DNA from: Myotis daubentonii
Lineage: Eukaryota; Chordata; Mammalia; Chiroptera; Vespertilionidae
Length of the DNA: 64,000 bases
Direction: 5' to 3'
Assembly: GCF_963259705.1 (NCBI RefSeq)
Contig: NC_081844.1
Coordinates: 36,769,341 to 36,833,340 of the forward strand
Shown one piece after another: positions 1 to 11,480 of this stretch. Each line of letters opens with the position of its first letter. The first letter of the stretch is position 1. Both the position numbers and the translations under genes were made by a program. The notes below the pieces were generated by a model that did not search any database, was not told where the DNA came from, and saw nothing but the letters and a program-made list of their open reading frames with translations.

Positions 1-1149
1 ACAGAAGCTACCACAGAGTTATAAGAAGAGTGATGAAGCTATAATAGACACATCTTTGTCTGAGAAAAGTGAAAAAGGCGTATATTTACTTGGCATAGAC
101 ATCAGTGACAGTAACAGCCCTTTTAGTAGCTCAGCTTTTATTTCTTCAGGTGAAATTTGAAGTAACCCGGGTAGATGAAAAGCCTATGATGTTGAAGGAT
201 TGGAAACTCTTGATTTTATTAAGAGTTGGAGCTAAATTGAGATGCTGTGGGATGTTTTACTAGATAAAGAGGCAGGGGAGAGAAATGTTGTTGTCTGCGA
301 TTTGAGAAGAACAGGATGGTGCCAGTATCTGGACCTGTTGCTCAGAACTGTTGTCCAATGAAGAGATTCCTTTTCTTTCATGGTGATTCTGTTTGTTTTC
401 TGCTTTTTACTAGAGGCACATGACTCTTAGTACTTATACCTGATTGCAAGTTTCTGGATGTCCTGTTGATTCGTGGGCATTAGAAAGAGTTAGAACCCCT
501 CTTCATCACAATCTCACCCTTGGTGGTACCTGTCCACTTTGACAACGGGTGAGTCTGTGTCCCATCCTTTGTCATGGCTGCCCCACATGTCACTGGTCTC
601 TTAATAATTGAAAAACATTATTATTTTCACTATTATTTTTGCTATTGTATTTTATTTTTATAAAAGTATTACTATTGCCTCTATAGTGATATGTGATAAG
701 ATAGGGTCAATCTATTTTTAAAAATATAGTAAATTTTTCAAGTTTGACTCAATCAAGTTTCTTGTAGGAGCTGCAAATATTTGCATCTGTCCACCGAATA
801 GATACCAAGGACATAAGACAGGAGGTTCAGCTTCTCTAATTGTGGGATTCGGGGCTTTGGGAACTGGTCTCTTCATCATTCCGGTAAAGGGGTGGGGCTG
901 AGTGATCTCTATGGTTACTGTCAGCTCTAACAGCCAATCATTTATAATTATAATGCATCTACATCTGTGCATTTTAGTCCTTCTGAAAGGAAAGAAGGTT
1001 TTGTCTTGGCACGGTTTTGTCTTGAAATGGCATGTGTGTTTTTGTTGAATGGGTGCTTTTTTGCTTGTCCTGGCATGGTTTTTTCTTGCTTTTTCCTATG
1101 TTGACATTTCTGGTTTCTAGTCCAGGACTGAATATGCCACCAGCTGATG

Positions 1150-1330
1150 GGGCATATTAGTTAGGAATACAGGCTTTGGAATTAGACACACCTGTGTTCA
1201 AGTCCTGTTTCTAAAGCACTGTTGAGGTGGTTTTCTGATATGGGAATGGAGATGATGCTGAAATGAGATTTAATGAGATGCTGATGGTCAAGTCTTTAGC
1301 ACAGGGCCTGGTACCTGGCCAGGGCTGCTT
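1150..1330 (+). repeat. MIR SINE, sense
   Basis: Resembles the mammalian MIR consensus in order: a tRNA-like 'acaggctttggaattagac' block, 'gttcaagtcctg', a gap, then 'gagatttaatgag' and 'agcacagggcctgg'. It is diverged, as expected for an old mammalian SINE. Ends are approximate. Confidence 0.65.
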
Positions 1331-1694
1331 AGCTCCTTGCCACTCACCTCTGAAGTAAAGGTTTTTATATGTAGAAGTGTGAACTCCTAAGTTGTATACG
1401 TTTAACATATTTGTTTACCATCGGATGGTGTAATTTTTTTTTGTAGCTTCCTTCAGTTGAATGCCTTGAAGAAATGGACAGGAAACCACATGTTTTCAGA
1501 AGACACTGGATCAAAAGCTGTATAGATACACTCTGCCTGCTCGTTTACCACTTCCAAATACTGCTGGAATTTTGAAGCTACCCTTTTTTTTTTTTTTTTT
1601 TAGCTAACTTCCTGAATTTGATCTGTTGCCTATGGCCTCTACCTTTATACCTTTCTATTCCAGGCTTCCTCTCTGGGCTTCCTGATCAAACCTA

Positions 1695-2190
1695 TGGCTA
1701 ATCTAATAAATACTTATTGAAACATAGGCACTGTCCCAGGCACTGGGGATAGGTGAGAACAAGATGGATAGTGATGGGAAGAGAGACAGAACATAACCAG
1801 TGAACAGTTATCTAATTTCATATCACGCTACATGTCACAAAGGAAATGAAGCAGGAGGAAGTGTGAGCAGGTAGCAGAGGGAATGCTGTGAGGAAAGGCT
1901 GTTCGGGGAAGGCCTCTGGGGAGAGGTAGTGCTCGAGTAGAAACCTGAGTGAAATGGGAGCATGAGTCAAGTAAATATCCACAAAAAGAATGTTCCGGGA
2001 AAGACTTGGAAGTGGTAACAATCTTGAAATGTTCAAAAGACAGCATGCAGTGCGGCCAGGGAGGAGTGAGTAATAGAGAGAGGAAATGAGGTGGAAGCCA
2101 GTCCTGGACAGACTGCAGGGGTCTTCAGGCCCCGGGAAGGACTTTGGAATGTGATAGAGAACCTCTGGAAACTTGGAAGCTGGGATAATA
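1695..2190 (-). repeat. LINE-2 3' fragment, antisense
   Basis: The order 'aataaatacttattgaa', 'caggcactggggatag', 'ggggaaggcctctgggga', then an 'actttggaatgtgatagag' block follows the reverse complement of the L2 3' region. The open frames on the minus strand here (LFVDIYLTHAPISLRF and similar) come from this repeat and are not genes. Confidence 0.6.
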
Positions 2191-2204
2191 TAATTGTAGC
2201 TACA

Positions 2205-2590
2205 TGTTTTTTTTTTTGTTTTTTTTTTACAGAGATATAATTGACATATAACATTGTGTGAGCTTAAGGTGTGCAACGTGTTGATTTGATACTTTTACCA
2301 CTAGAGCACATTAGCTAAAACCTCACATAATTATCTTTATTTTTGTGATGAGCACAATTAAAATCTAGTCTCTTAGTAACTTTGAAGTTTATAATACAGC
2401 ATTGTTGACTATAATCACTATGGTGTGCATTAAATTTCCAGGAGTTACTTATCTACTAGTTGCAGGTCTGTATCCTTAAACAACATCTTTCCTATTCCCC
2501 TACCCCTAGCTGCTGGTAGCCACTATTCTGGTATCTGTTTTTACTGGTTCAGATTTTTTAGATTCCACATATAAGTGATATCAAGATTGT
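2205..2590 (-). repeat. LINE-1 3' UTR fragment, antisense
   Basis: A T-rich run is followed by 'agatataattgacatataac', 'tgttgactataatcactatg' and 'agattccacatataagtgat'. This is the reverse complement of a common mammalian L1 3' UTR and ORF2-end layout. The T-run at the left edge is the reverse-complemented poly(A) tail. Confidence 0.7.
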
Positions 2591-2614
2591 ATTTATATTT
2601 AAGACAATTATTGT

Positions 2615-2720
2615 CCATAGTTTGGGCTGCTATAACAAAATACCATAGACTGGGTGGCATGCTGGTTGATTTTAGTTTTAAGTTTGCAGTTTCAGCCTCA
2701 AGGGGATTTATTCTTCTGCA
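2615..2720 (-). repeat. MaLR/MLT1-like LTR fragment, antisense
   Basis: Contains 'gggctgctataacaaaata' and 'ccatagactgggtggc', which are typical of the reverse complement of mammalian MaLR LTR 3' ends. Only the end is recognisable, and the rest is too diverged to place. Confidence 0.45.
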
Positions 2721-3544
2721 CAATTTAAATGCACTGCCACTCCCTGGTGATCCCAGGCCTAGATCTGTATGGGATATAAGTGGTCCATCTTGTGCTTTCT
2801 TTGAGACCCGAGGTATAGAAGCTCTACCTAAGTGTATCTAACTTAAATCCTGTGTTTTTAAAATGCTTTTTCTGTCTTTTACATCAACATGTCTTTAAAG
2901 TACATAATGCCGTTTAGATTGAGTCTTTAAAACAACACATGCTATGATCCAATTAGCTATCTCATCTCTTTTTAACATTTTCTTTATAGTCTCTTCTAAT
3001 GCTATAGACAGCCATGTTAAGAACTCCCAAGTCTCTAGTGTATCTTAAATCTTAATTCTGTTAGCTCTTAGCTCTTGAAGCTTGCTTGGTTCTCTGCACT
3101 TGTCAGTATGTTGGTTCCTTCAGTTCTGGCCATGAGTATGTCATTTTAGGCCATTATACTACGATGTGGGAGGCGATAGAGACATTTATGCTGAGGCTTG
3201 GGAATGTTTGAGAACTAACAGAAGACAGACCTGCAGCATGCCACCTGGTACTGATAAGGCCAAATGTGAGAAATGGGTCAGGAAGTGGGAGGTTTAGGGA
3301 ATGGCTGTGGTGCCCCTGGGGACTACTGTTAGGACCAGGGAAGGATCCTACAGTGAAGAAGCCAGTGCTTGGGAGTCTGTTGAAGCCTCAGTGAATGGCA
3401 CACTGTCTGTCTGGGAACTCAAAGCAGAGGCAGTCAAGCCAGAAACAGTTTAAAATGGAAAAGTGCAGATTGAGTAAAATAACATCGATTAATGAGGCAG
3501 GCCAGTCCATGGCAAGGATATTTGATTTGTCCCCAGAATTTATT

Positions 3545-3546
<2 letters not shown>

Positions 3547-3606
<60 letters not shown>
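3547..3606. repeat. (TC)n microsatellite
   Basis: An essentially pure run of about 30 CT units. Open frames crossing it (Ser-Leu repeats) are artefacts. Confidence 0.98.
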
Positions 3607-3609
<3 letters not shown>

Positions 3610-5189
3610 CTTCAGTGCAATGCAGGTCTATGGCCTTTCTGCTAGATGGAGAGGAAGAAAGTGTGGCATCAGAGGAGGCAGAGCTGAGGCTGGCATGGCT
3701 GGAATTGGTGGTGTTGCTGCTATTGGTGGTGTTGCTTGTGGAGTTTTAGTTCTCTCACTGCTCTCCCACACAGTCAGCCTCTGAAATAATCCCCACCCTC
3801 TAGTGCTCCCCTCTCCCTTAGAGACTTATCCAAACCTATTTCCATTGAAATAGGAAAGCCCTCTTCTCTCTCCAGGCTACATTAAATGGCTTGGTTTACA
3901 TTGGATTCTAGGGTTTGTTTGTTTGTTTGTTTAATGCTTCCCCAACTAGTTCTTTTTGAAACTGGCAAGAAATCTTTAAAGGTAAATACGTATTTAAAAC
4001 AGTATTAAGGATACCTTAGATACCATGCCCATCTTCCCACTGTTTTCACTCAACCTGCTTAACAAATGTTAAGTGTTTCTTGGCAGGCAAGTAAACCAGG
4101 CATGACCCAAATTTGATGGATGAGGTGATGTAGATTCAGAGAAGGTAGGTGATGTGTCAAAGGACACACACCTTCTAATTGTAGATAGCCAAGATTTCTG
4201 CCTGGGTCTTCCCACTCAAAACCCAATGCTCAAATTTAACAGAAAATAGCCAGGTTTATCACCCAGCCTGTGAGAGAAGAGAAAGCAAGGGTGAACCACA
4301 GTAAATGATGTTGAATAAAACATGAGCATAAGTAGTTTGCATTTGTAGTCTTATGATTTTTATTGCAGGCTAAAACCTGGTTCTTAATTCTTTCCTTGTG
4401 CCTTCTGCTTTTTGTAAATATTCACAACATTTACCATAAAACCCTCCATCTGAAGGCTAAAGGACTGTATCTGTCTCCTGCAGAAACCTTGCTGCTCGCT
4501 CATCTCTGGAGATTGGCTGTGCCTTTAGTGAGTAAGAACCCCCCTGTGGACAATTGGTGACTGAGGGACAGCTGGCTGCAAGGAGCAGTTCATCAATGTG
4601 CATCACGACCGAGCCTGGCAGTCATTAGGATTCATTATAAATTACTCAGAGTCCAGCAATCTTATTTAGTTCTCTTTCCCCAGCTACCAGCTGTGGATCT
4701 AGGGTTTTCCCCCCAAAGAACTTATCTAAGCATGGGGGCAAATAGGTCAGATGATCTGATGATGAGTGGGTAAGGGTAAAACAAAAGCTCGTTTCTACCT
4801 CACAATAGATGCTGTGAAGATGCTGTTGGGGAATTAATTAGAACTGTGGGCACAGTTTAGGCCTTGGTACCTTTGATGGGCCAAGGAACTTGAATATATT
4901 TGTAAATCTTTGGGAAGAGGGACAAGAACAGAGAAGGGAGAGCAATAACTAGAGGGAGAGTGAAAGAGAAGAGAGTTATATGTGCTACTTTATGACCTTC
5001 AAGATCTTGTCCTTGATTGCCTTTTGTTTTTGCTTCAGCTACTACTGACCATTCACTTAATCCTGTCTCCATCTCAGATGCCTTCCTTTCTTCCCAGTTT
5101 TCCACCTGTGGAAACCTACTCATCTTTCAAAGCTGACTCCTAACATGTGGACCAAGTACTTTCATGTGGATCATCCATTCACAATTCCT

Positions 5190-5350
5190 ACGATCGCTCT
5201 TTAAGATGCATTATTTTTATCTTTTTTATTTTTCCAGATAAGGAAATTGAAGCTCAGAGGCAATGTGGTTTGCTCAAAGGCACAGTTCTGATGGGGAGTG
5301 GAACACTCCAGCCATGGCTCTTTCCATATTATACTGCACTAGTATCTTAC
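5190..5350 (-). repeat. MIR SINE, antisense
   Basis: 'cagataaggaaattgaag', 'ctcagaggcaatgtgg' and 'tttgctcaaaggcaca' follow the antisense MIR order (dagaggaaactgaggc..., taacttgcccaaggtcaca). Diverged copy with approximate ends. Confidence 0.6.
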
Positions 5351-5542
5351 TGTTGCTCCCTTCCCTCTTATTATATTCCTGCACTGGCCCTGACACAGTG
5401 GCAAGATAGCCACGTTTGGCTTCTGTGTCCCTGGCCCTTCATCATGTAGCCCCTCTCCTGTCCTATATCGGCCCGACATTCCCCATGACCTGACATTCAT
5501 TCTCATCCTCTTATGTTCTGCCTCTTAGAGCTTTTTTTAGGA

Positions 5543-5861
5543 CAGGGGCTGGAACATTTTCCTATAAAGGTGCAGGTGGCAAATACTGGCTCTGAAGGCC
5601 ATATAGTCTCTGTCACAATTGCTCAATTCTGTCCTGTAGAGTGAAAGCCGTCATAGAAAATAAATCATGAGCAAGTATGGCTGTATTCCAATAAAACTTT
5701 ATTTAATGACACGCAAATTGAATTTCATATGATTTGTCTCAAAATATTTTTCTTCTTCTGATTGTTTTCAACCATTAAAAATATGAAAGCCACTTTTAGC
5801 TCAGGTTGTACAAAAACAAGTGGTAGGCTTTGGCTAGCAGGCCGTAGATTGGCAACCCCTG
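5543..5861. mobile_element. Ancient hAT-Charlie-type non-autonomous element
   Basis: Left end CAGGGGCTGGAACATTTT and right end GATTGGCAACCCCTG form imperfect hAT terminal inverted repeats of the CAGGGGTTGGCAAAC type. The flanks ttttagga and ttctagaa are compatible with a decayed 8-bp target duplication. The interior has 'aataaaactttatttaatg' and 'caggccgtagatt', as in this eutherian MER-type family. It has no coding capacity. Confidence 0.7.
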
Positions 5862-6101
5862 TTCTAGAACTAATTGGGTAGTGATCATTTACCTTCTGGT
5901 AAAATTGTCACTGTGTTGGTTCTCTTGGAAGCACTGACAATTTCAGCCTGTAACTGCAGGTGAAAGGCTTTATTTCTCCTAAAGGGATTTGGACAGCTGT
6001 GGTTGTGATGGAGGTGGGAGGAGCTGCAAAGGGGGGGTGGGTGGAGGGGATGCCAGGGGGATAGCTGCCTTTGCATAAAATAAGGTCAGTCCTGCTGCAC
6101 T

Positions 6102-6265
6102 CCTGTTGTCTCTTCCGTGAAAATGTTAGATTTAAATCCTATATGTCATTTATCTTTGAGCTCTGTATAGAGAAAAAGGTCTTGCTTTGGTTTTTGTAAA
6201 AATACCAGGCTTAGATCTTTTTGTGTGAACTGTCATCAGCCATTCTGATTGTTGATCTTGTAAAT
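6102..6265 (+). repeat. Left arm of a 164-bp inverted duplication
   Basis: The reverse complement of this segment recurs at 7320-7483 with no indel and only four mismatches, three of them near one end. The segment matches no repeat I recognise, and its flanks look like ordinary intron. It is therefore probably the source copy. Confidence 0.95.
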
Positions 6266-7204
6266 TCATGCTTTTTAAAAAGTGCTGGCAGAGGGATTGA
6301 TTTTGTTTCTGAACAATTTCATGAAGTGTTCCTTTCAATAGAGACTTACATTGAGTTTCACTTCAGCTATATTTTCCACATAAACCAGATTTCAAAGGCA
6401 CGGACGACTTCTTTGGGATCCTTCTTTAATGCGAGAGCTTCAACAGAGGGCATGATCAGCAGCTGGCTATCTTCTTTGGCCACAGGGAACACAGTGAAAT
6501 TTGGTTGGTGATTTGTTGAGTATCTTGAAGGGTTTGTTTTTTTACTAACTCTTGGGTGCATCCTAGAGCAAAAACTTTCTTAAAATGTTCCTCTTGTTTG
6601 TCGAATTTGGAAAGAAGCATAGGAAAGGAAATAGAGATTTAAGGAATTGCATTCTCACTAGTACCCAACATGTCTTCCACCCTCACCCCCTACCCTGTGT
6701 TGTATGTCAGGAAGCTTACCAGGAATGTTGCACCTGGGATATTGGGTAGGTGCTTGACTTATACATTCACCCCTCAAAATGACCATTCTGTATTCCAATT
6801 GTTTAGTAGATTTCTAATCGTACTAAGTATTGCTACCAAATAGTCGTTGCTTGCTATTATTATTTTAAAATTAAGTTTAGAAGATCCTTCAAGTATATTA
6901 GATACATAACATGTCACCTGCCATATGGAGCTTATACTGTGGCTATTTCTATTCAGAGGCAGTTCGATAGTAGTTATATTGTATTAAAGACATAGAACTA
7001 TCAATTATTTAATACTTTGAAATGATTATACATGTAGACTACAAACATGTGAAATTTAGTTTAAACAAATGAGTTAGTACTCTGGAACTTTGACAATTAT
7101 GTTCTGAGAAGGAAAATCTTTTCAATGACTTTATAAGGTTTAATTATTTTTAAATTCTATTTTCAGACAGTTAGGGAATATTGATATGTTTAGGATTTCT
7201 CACA

Positions 7205-7797
7205 AGATTAAAACTGCTCATTTTAAAATAGTTTAAGACTCACAAGTAGTTGCAAAAATAATACAGAGTTCCAATGTGCCTTTCAAATAGCCTCCAATAA
7301 TGGCATGTTGCATAATCATATTTACAAGATCAACAATCAGAATGGCTGATGACAGCTCACACAAAAAGATCTAAGCCTGGTATTTTTACAAAAACCAAAG
7401 CAAGACCTTTTTCTCTATACAGAGCTCAAAGATAAATGACATATAGGATTTAAATCTAACATTTTCACTGAAGAGACAGTAGGAAATTGACATTGGTATA
7501 ATACATTAACTCAAATGTAGATCTTATTTGGATTTCACCAGCTATTGAATGCATTTTTGTTTTTGGAGTCTAGTTCTATGAAATTTTATCATATGTTTAG
7601 ATGTGTGTAACCATAACCACAATCAGCATACAGAGAAACTCTCTTGTCACCCTTCAATATAGTCACTTTTTCCTCATAAGGTTTTGTTTAGACTGTTCCT
7701 TAGGATGTGAAATTAGCAGTAAAAGCAGAGGTATATTTTGGGGAAGTGTTAAGATTTCAATTGATTTCCACAGTGATACATCTCAAGTGAATGAGTT
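7205..7797 (-). repeat. Old LINE-1-type 3' UTR, antisense, split by inverted insertion
   Basis: 'agttgcaaaaataatacaga' to 'cataatcat' at 7215-7319, and 'aaattgacattggtataat' to 'cttatttggatttcacca' at 7484-7540, are parts of one well-known mammalian repeat layout. They are separated only by the 7320-7483 segment. The right part to 7797 becomes unclear. Confidence 0.6.
7320..7483 (-). repeat. Right arm of the 164-bp inverted duplication, interrupting an old repeat
   Basis: Inverted copy of 6102-6265. It splits a diverged antisense L1-type 3' UTR: 'gttgcaaaaataatacagag...cataatcat' lies to the left and 'aaattgacattggtataat' to the right, and these are normally close together. The copy therefore landed in a pre-existing repeat. 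No poly(A), terminal repeats or target duplication are visible. Confidence 0.95.
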
Positions 7798-8907
7798 CTT
7801 TTTTTTTTTTTTTTTTTTTAGTTTCCACATATGAGATCATATAGTATTTGTCTTTCTCTGTTGTGACTCATTTCACTTAGCATAATGCTCTAAAGGTCCA
7901 TCATGTTATACATGGCAGAATTTCCTTTTCTATGGCCGAGTAACATTCCATTAAATATACATACCACATCTTCTTTATCCATTTATCTGTTGATGGATAT
8001 GGATTGTTTCCATATCTTAGCTATTGTAAATAATAGCTGCAATGAACAGGGGGATGCAGAATCCTTTTGAGATAGTGATTTCTATTACTTTGGATATATC
8101 CTCAGAAGTAGAATTGTTGTATCACATGGTACCTCTATTTTTAATTTTTTAAAGAAGCTATATACTATTTCCCATAGTGGCTATACCAATTTTCATCCCC
8201 ATCAGCAATGCACAAGGGCTCCCCTTCCCCCACATCCTCATCAATATTTATTATTTCTTGTCTTTTTGATGACAGTCATTCTAACAGCCAAGAAGTGATA
8301 TCTCATTGTGGTTTTCATTTATATTTAATTGATGATTAGTGATGTTGAGCTCTTCTTATGGTCGGATGTCTGTATCTCTTCTGTCTATTCAGGTCCTCGG
8401 ACCATGTTTTAAATTGAATTGTTTTGGATATTAACCATTATCTGAGATATGATTTGCAAATATTTTTTCCCATTCAGCAGGTTGCCTTTTCATTTTGTTG
8501 ATGGTTTCCTTTGCTGTGCAGAAGCTTTTTAGTTTGATGTAGTCCCACTTGTTTATTTTTGCTTTTGTTATCTTTGCTTTTGGTGTCAAATCTAAAAAAG
8601 CTATTGCCAAGACCAATGTAAGTAGCTTACCCCCTGTTTTCTTTTAGGAGTTTTATGGTTTCAAGTCTTGCATTCAATTCTTTAAGCCATCTTGAGTTGA
8701 TGTTTGTGTGTGGTGAAAGTTAGAGGTTTAGCTTTCCCAGAACTATTTATTGAAGAGACTATTCCTTATCCATTGTATATTCTTGGCTCCTTTGTTGTAA
8801 ATTATTTGACCATGTATGTGTAGGTTTGTTTCTGAGCTCTCTATTCTGTAGCATTGGTCTGTGTATCTGTTTTTTGGTCAATACCACACTGGGGTTATTT
8901 TGGTTTG

Positions 8908-9144
8908 TTTTTAAAATATATTTTTACAAAAATATCCTTGAAAGACAATATTTAAAGAAAGGGAGAGGTAGGGAGAGGGAGAGATGGAAACATCGATGAG
9001 AGAGAATAATTGATCGGCTGCCTCCTGCACACCCCACATTGGGGACTGAGCCCGCAACCCAGGCATGTGCCCTGAATGGGAATCAACCCATGACCTCAAG
9101 GTTCATAGGTTGACACTCAACCACTGAGCCATGCCGTCCAGGCA
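8908..9144 (-). mobile_element. VES SINE (bat tRNA-derived)
   Basis: In reverse complement it has the tRNA-like head ending ...AACCACTGAGCCATGCCG..., the promoter-box region 'gggaatcaacccatgacc', and a CT-rich tail preceded by 'aaacatcgatgagagaga'. It is inserted in L1; 'aatacca' repeats on both sides as a likely target duplication. Confidence 0.9.
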
Positions 9145-9383
9145 ATACCATACTATTTTGATTATTATAGCTTTGTAATATAGTTTGAAACCAGGAAGTG
9201 TGATGCCTCCAGCTTTGTTCTTTTTTTTCAAGATTACTTTGGCTATTCAGGTTTTTGTGGTTCCATACAAATTTTAGGATTGTTTAATTCTAATTCTGTG
9301 AAAAATGCTTTGGAATTTTGATAGGGATTGCAATTAATCATAGATTGCTTTGAGTAGTATAAACATTTAAAAAATATTCATTC

Positions 9384-9587
9384 ACCTTGGCAGGTGTGGT
9401 TCAGTTGGTTGGGTGTCATCCATGCACCAAAATGTTGCCAGTTTGATTCCAGGTCAGGGCACATGCCTGGGGTTTCATTGGACTTGATCTCTGGTAGGGG
9501 ATGCGCAGGAGGCTACTGATGGATGTTTTGCTCTCACATAGATGTTTCTCTCTCCTTTTGCCTTCCCGTCTCTCTAAAAATTAATTT
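9384..9587 (+). mobile_element. VES SINE
   Basis: Sense copy: 'ggtgtggttcagttggttgg' head, 'gtttgattccaggtcagggc' B-box region, 'gatgtttctctctcc' tail. It is flanked by near-identical copies of AAACATTTAAAAA(A)TATT at 9361 and 9588, a clear target-site duplication inside L1. Confidence 0.93.
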
Positions 9588-9682
9588 AAACATTTAAAAA
9601 TATTAATTCTTTTACTTTACGAGTTTGGGATATCTTTCCATTTATTTGTGTCTTCAGTTTCTTTAATCAATTCATCAATGTA

Positions 9683-9842
9683 CAGTGGGGCCTTGACTTA
9701 CGAGTGCCCCGACTAACAGGTTTTTGAGATACCAGCTGTCTCTTGGCCAATTTTTTGCAGTTGATAGAGTAATTTGAGTTAATGAGCTCCTTAACGAGCT
9801 CGGTCTCGGAACGAATTAAACTCGTAAGTCAAGGCCCCACTG
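9683..9842. mobile_element. 160-bp Tc1/mariner-superfamily MITE
   Basis: The terminal inverted repeats are a perfect 23 bp: CAGTGGGGCCTTGACTTACG... at the left and its reverse complement at the right. TA flanks both ends (9681-9682 and 9843-9844). It is too short to code. The TIR style fits pogo/Tc2-like elements reported in vesper bats, but the exact family is not certain. Inserted in L1. Confidence 0.88.
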
Positions 9843-11321
9843 TATTAGTGTTTTCAGTGTAGAATCTTGTTTTAGCTAGTTTAAGCCTTTTGACTTTCCA
9901 TGTAAATTTTAGAATCAACTTATCAATTTATACAAAAACTTCTTGGGGTTTCCATCTACATTGTGTTTACTATAGATTGATTTGGGGAAAATTGACCACG
10001 TAAGGATACCAAGTCTTTTAATCTATGAACATGGTATATCTCTCCATTTATTTAGATACTCTTTTAATTCTTTCAGCATAGAGAATTTGTTTAGATTGTG
10101 TAATTACTTTTTAAAGAGTTATTATTCTTTATGTTAGACTTCTTGTTTATAATCTACTGTGTGGGTTCTTGTCTTCTGATTGGACCCAGATTGCTACACT
10201 GGAATATCTTGTAAGTACTGTTTGAATTGAGACTTTTGTGACCTGTGGATTTTGTCCTCATTTTAAAGAAAGGTATGAGACATTGCTAGGTATTCAGCTG
10301 GTACTTTTTCTCCTCTCCTCACTAACCCCATGTCTCATGTGTTTTAACCTGCAATTAAACTAAATGAGGGAGAGGAAGACCAGAGTGTGGTGAATTACAT
10401 TTCTGCAAGAACTGAAGTTCAGCAAACAGTGATCCAGGAACACAGTTTCTTACATCACTGAAATGATCAGCTCCAGCTTGACACTTCCAGTATTTTATGG
10501 TGGTGAGCAGAGTACTTAGAATTTCTTGAGGTACAGGATATAAAAGATCCCACAATTTTGATGCTTAGAATAGAGGTACTGTGACTTTAAGATGCTATGG
10601 ATGAAATATTCAAGCTAATAAAAAAAACCTAGTTTAATACCAACAACAATTTTGATTTTTCGATTTGGTTTTGATTCCCATAGAAAAGGGGGAAAAATAT
10701 ATTTCTTAAAGGTACCATTATGCATAGAAATATTTGTCATATTCTTACATCCATCTAGTTAAAGAAAAAAAGTCCCAAACTCAACCAACCAAATAACAAA
10801 ACAAAATCCCATCAAAATTAAAAACATCTTCTCCATTGCAGTTAAGGCCTTTGGCATGAATTTAAATTTAGCTTCCCTGGGAATTTTGGAAAAACATTTT
10901 TCTTCATTGTTTTTTATAGGCCCTGTGAGGCAGAGATACAACTTTCTCAAACAAAGCAGCAGGAAAAGCAACTAACAATCCTCTGGATAATGCAAATGAA
11001 TAAAAATTGCCAGAATTATTGCAGAAGTGCTAAAAACCTTACTCTGTTGTTTTAGACACTATTCCTAGACTTTAGTGGTTCAGGGATGCCGATTTTAGCA
11101 CTCCCGGCATATTAGGGAACAAAGTTTGTGGAGAAAATAAATGACACAGCATAGTCTCCACCTTAGAAATGGATCATATTCCAGGGTCATGTTCAGTTAG
11201 ACTGGAAGTATCTTTTCCATGTAGAAAACAGTTTGATGAAGAATAGTTTGATTTCCTGGCTTATGCCATCAGTTTTCCTTTGCTAAGCATTACATTATTT
11301 TTTAAATAAGAACATGGTAGT

Positions 11322-11480
11322 GTATTAATTATCTACTGCTATATAATCAATTACCCCCAAATTTAGAAGCTTAGAAGAACAATCATTTTTTTATGTCACA
11401 GTCTTCTTGGGTCAGGAATCTGGGTGTGGCTTAGCTGGGTCCCGTTGGACCAGTGTCTCTTGGGAACCTGAAACCTGCCA
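11322..11480. repeat. Diverged ancient mammalian repeat, family uncertain
   Basis: 'attaattatctactgctata', 'taagcttagaagaac'-like sequence and 'gggtcaggaatctgggtgtg' follow a widespread eutherian repeat layout (tattagttatctattgctg... gggtcaggaatctgggc). I cannot assign the family from memory with confidence. Confidence 0.5.

Larger units (their letters stand above)
7798..10130 (-). repeat. LINE-1 ORF2/3' fragment(s), antisense, with nested elements
   Basis: Begins with a 20-nt T-run (reversed poly(A)), then the antisense L1 ORF2 C-terminal region. A minus-strand frame at 8431-8616 contains [20 protein letters not shown], a recognisable L1 ORF2 stretch. Frameshifts and stops are frequent. After about 9845 the ORF2 position steps back, so two L1 pieces are probably joined. 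Two VES SINEs and one MITE lie inside it. Confidence 0.8.

Noticed and set aside
1818..2276. 152-residue minus-strand frame
   Set aside because: Lies in an antisense L2 and L1 tail; the sequence is repeat-derived.
3395..3784. 129-residue frame with a Ser-Leu run
   Set aside because: It reads through the (TC)n microsatellite; no coding signature outside it.
6102..7483. Foldback transposon with 164-bp terminal inverted repeats
   Set aside because: Half of a known old repeat lies inside the supposed element and its other half outside, and there is no target duplication.
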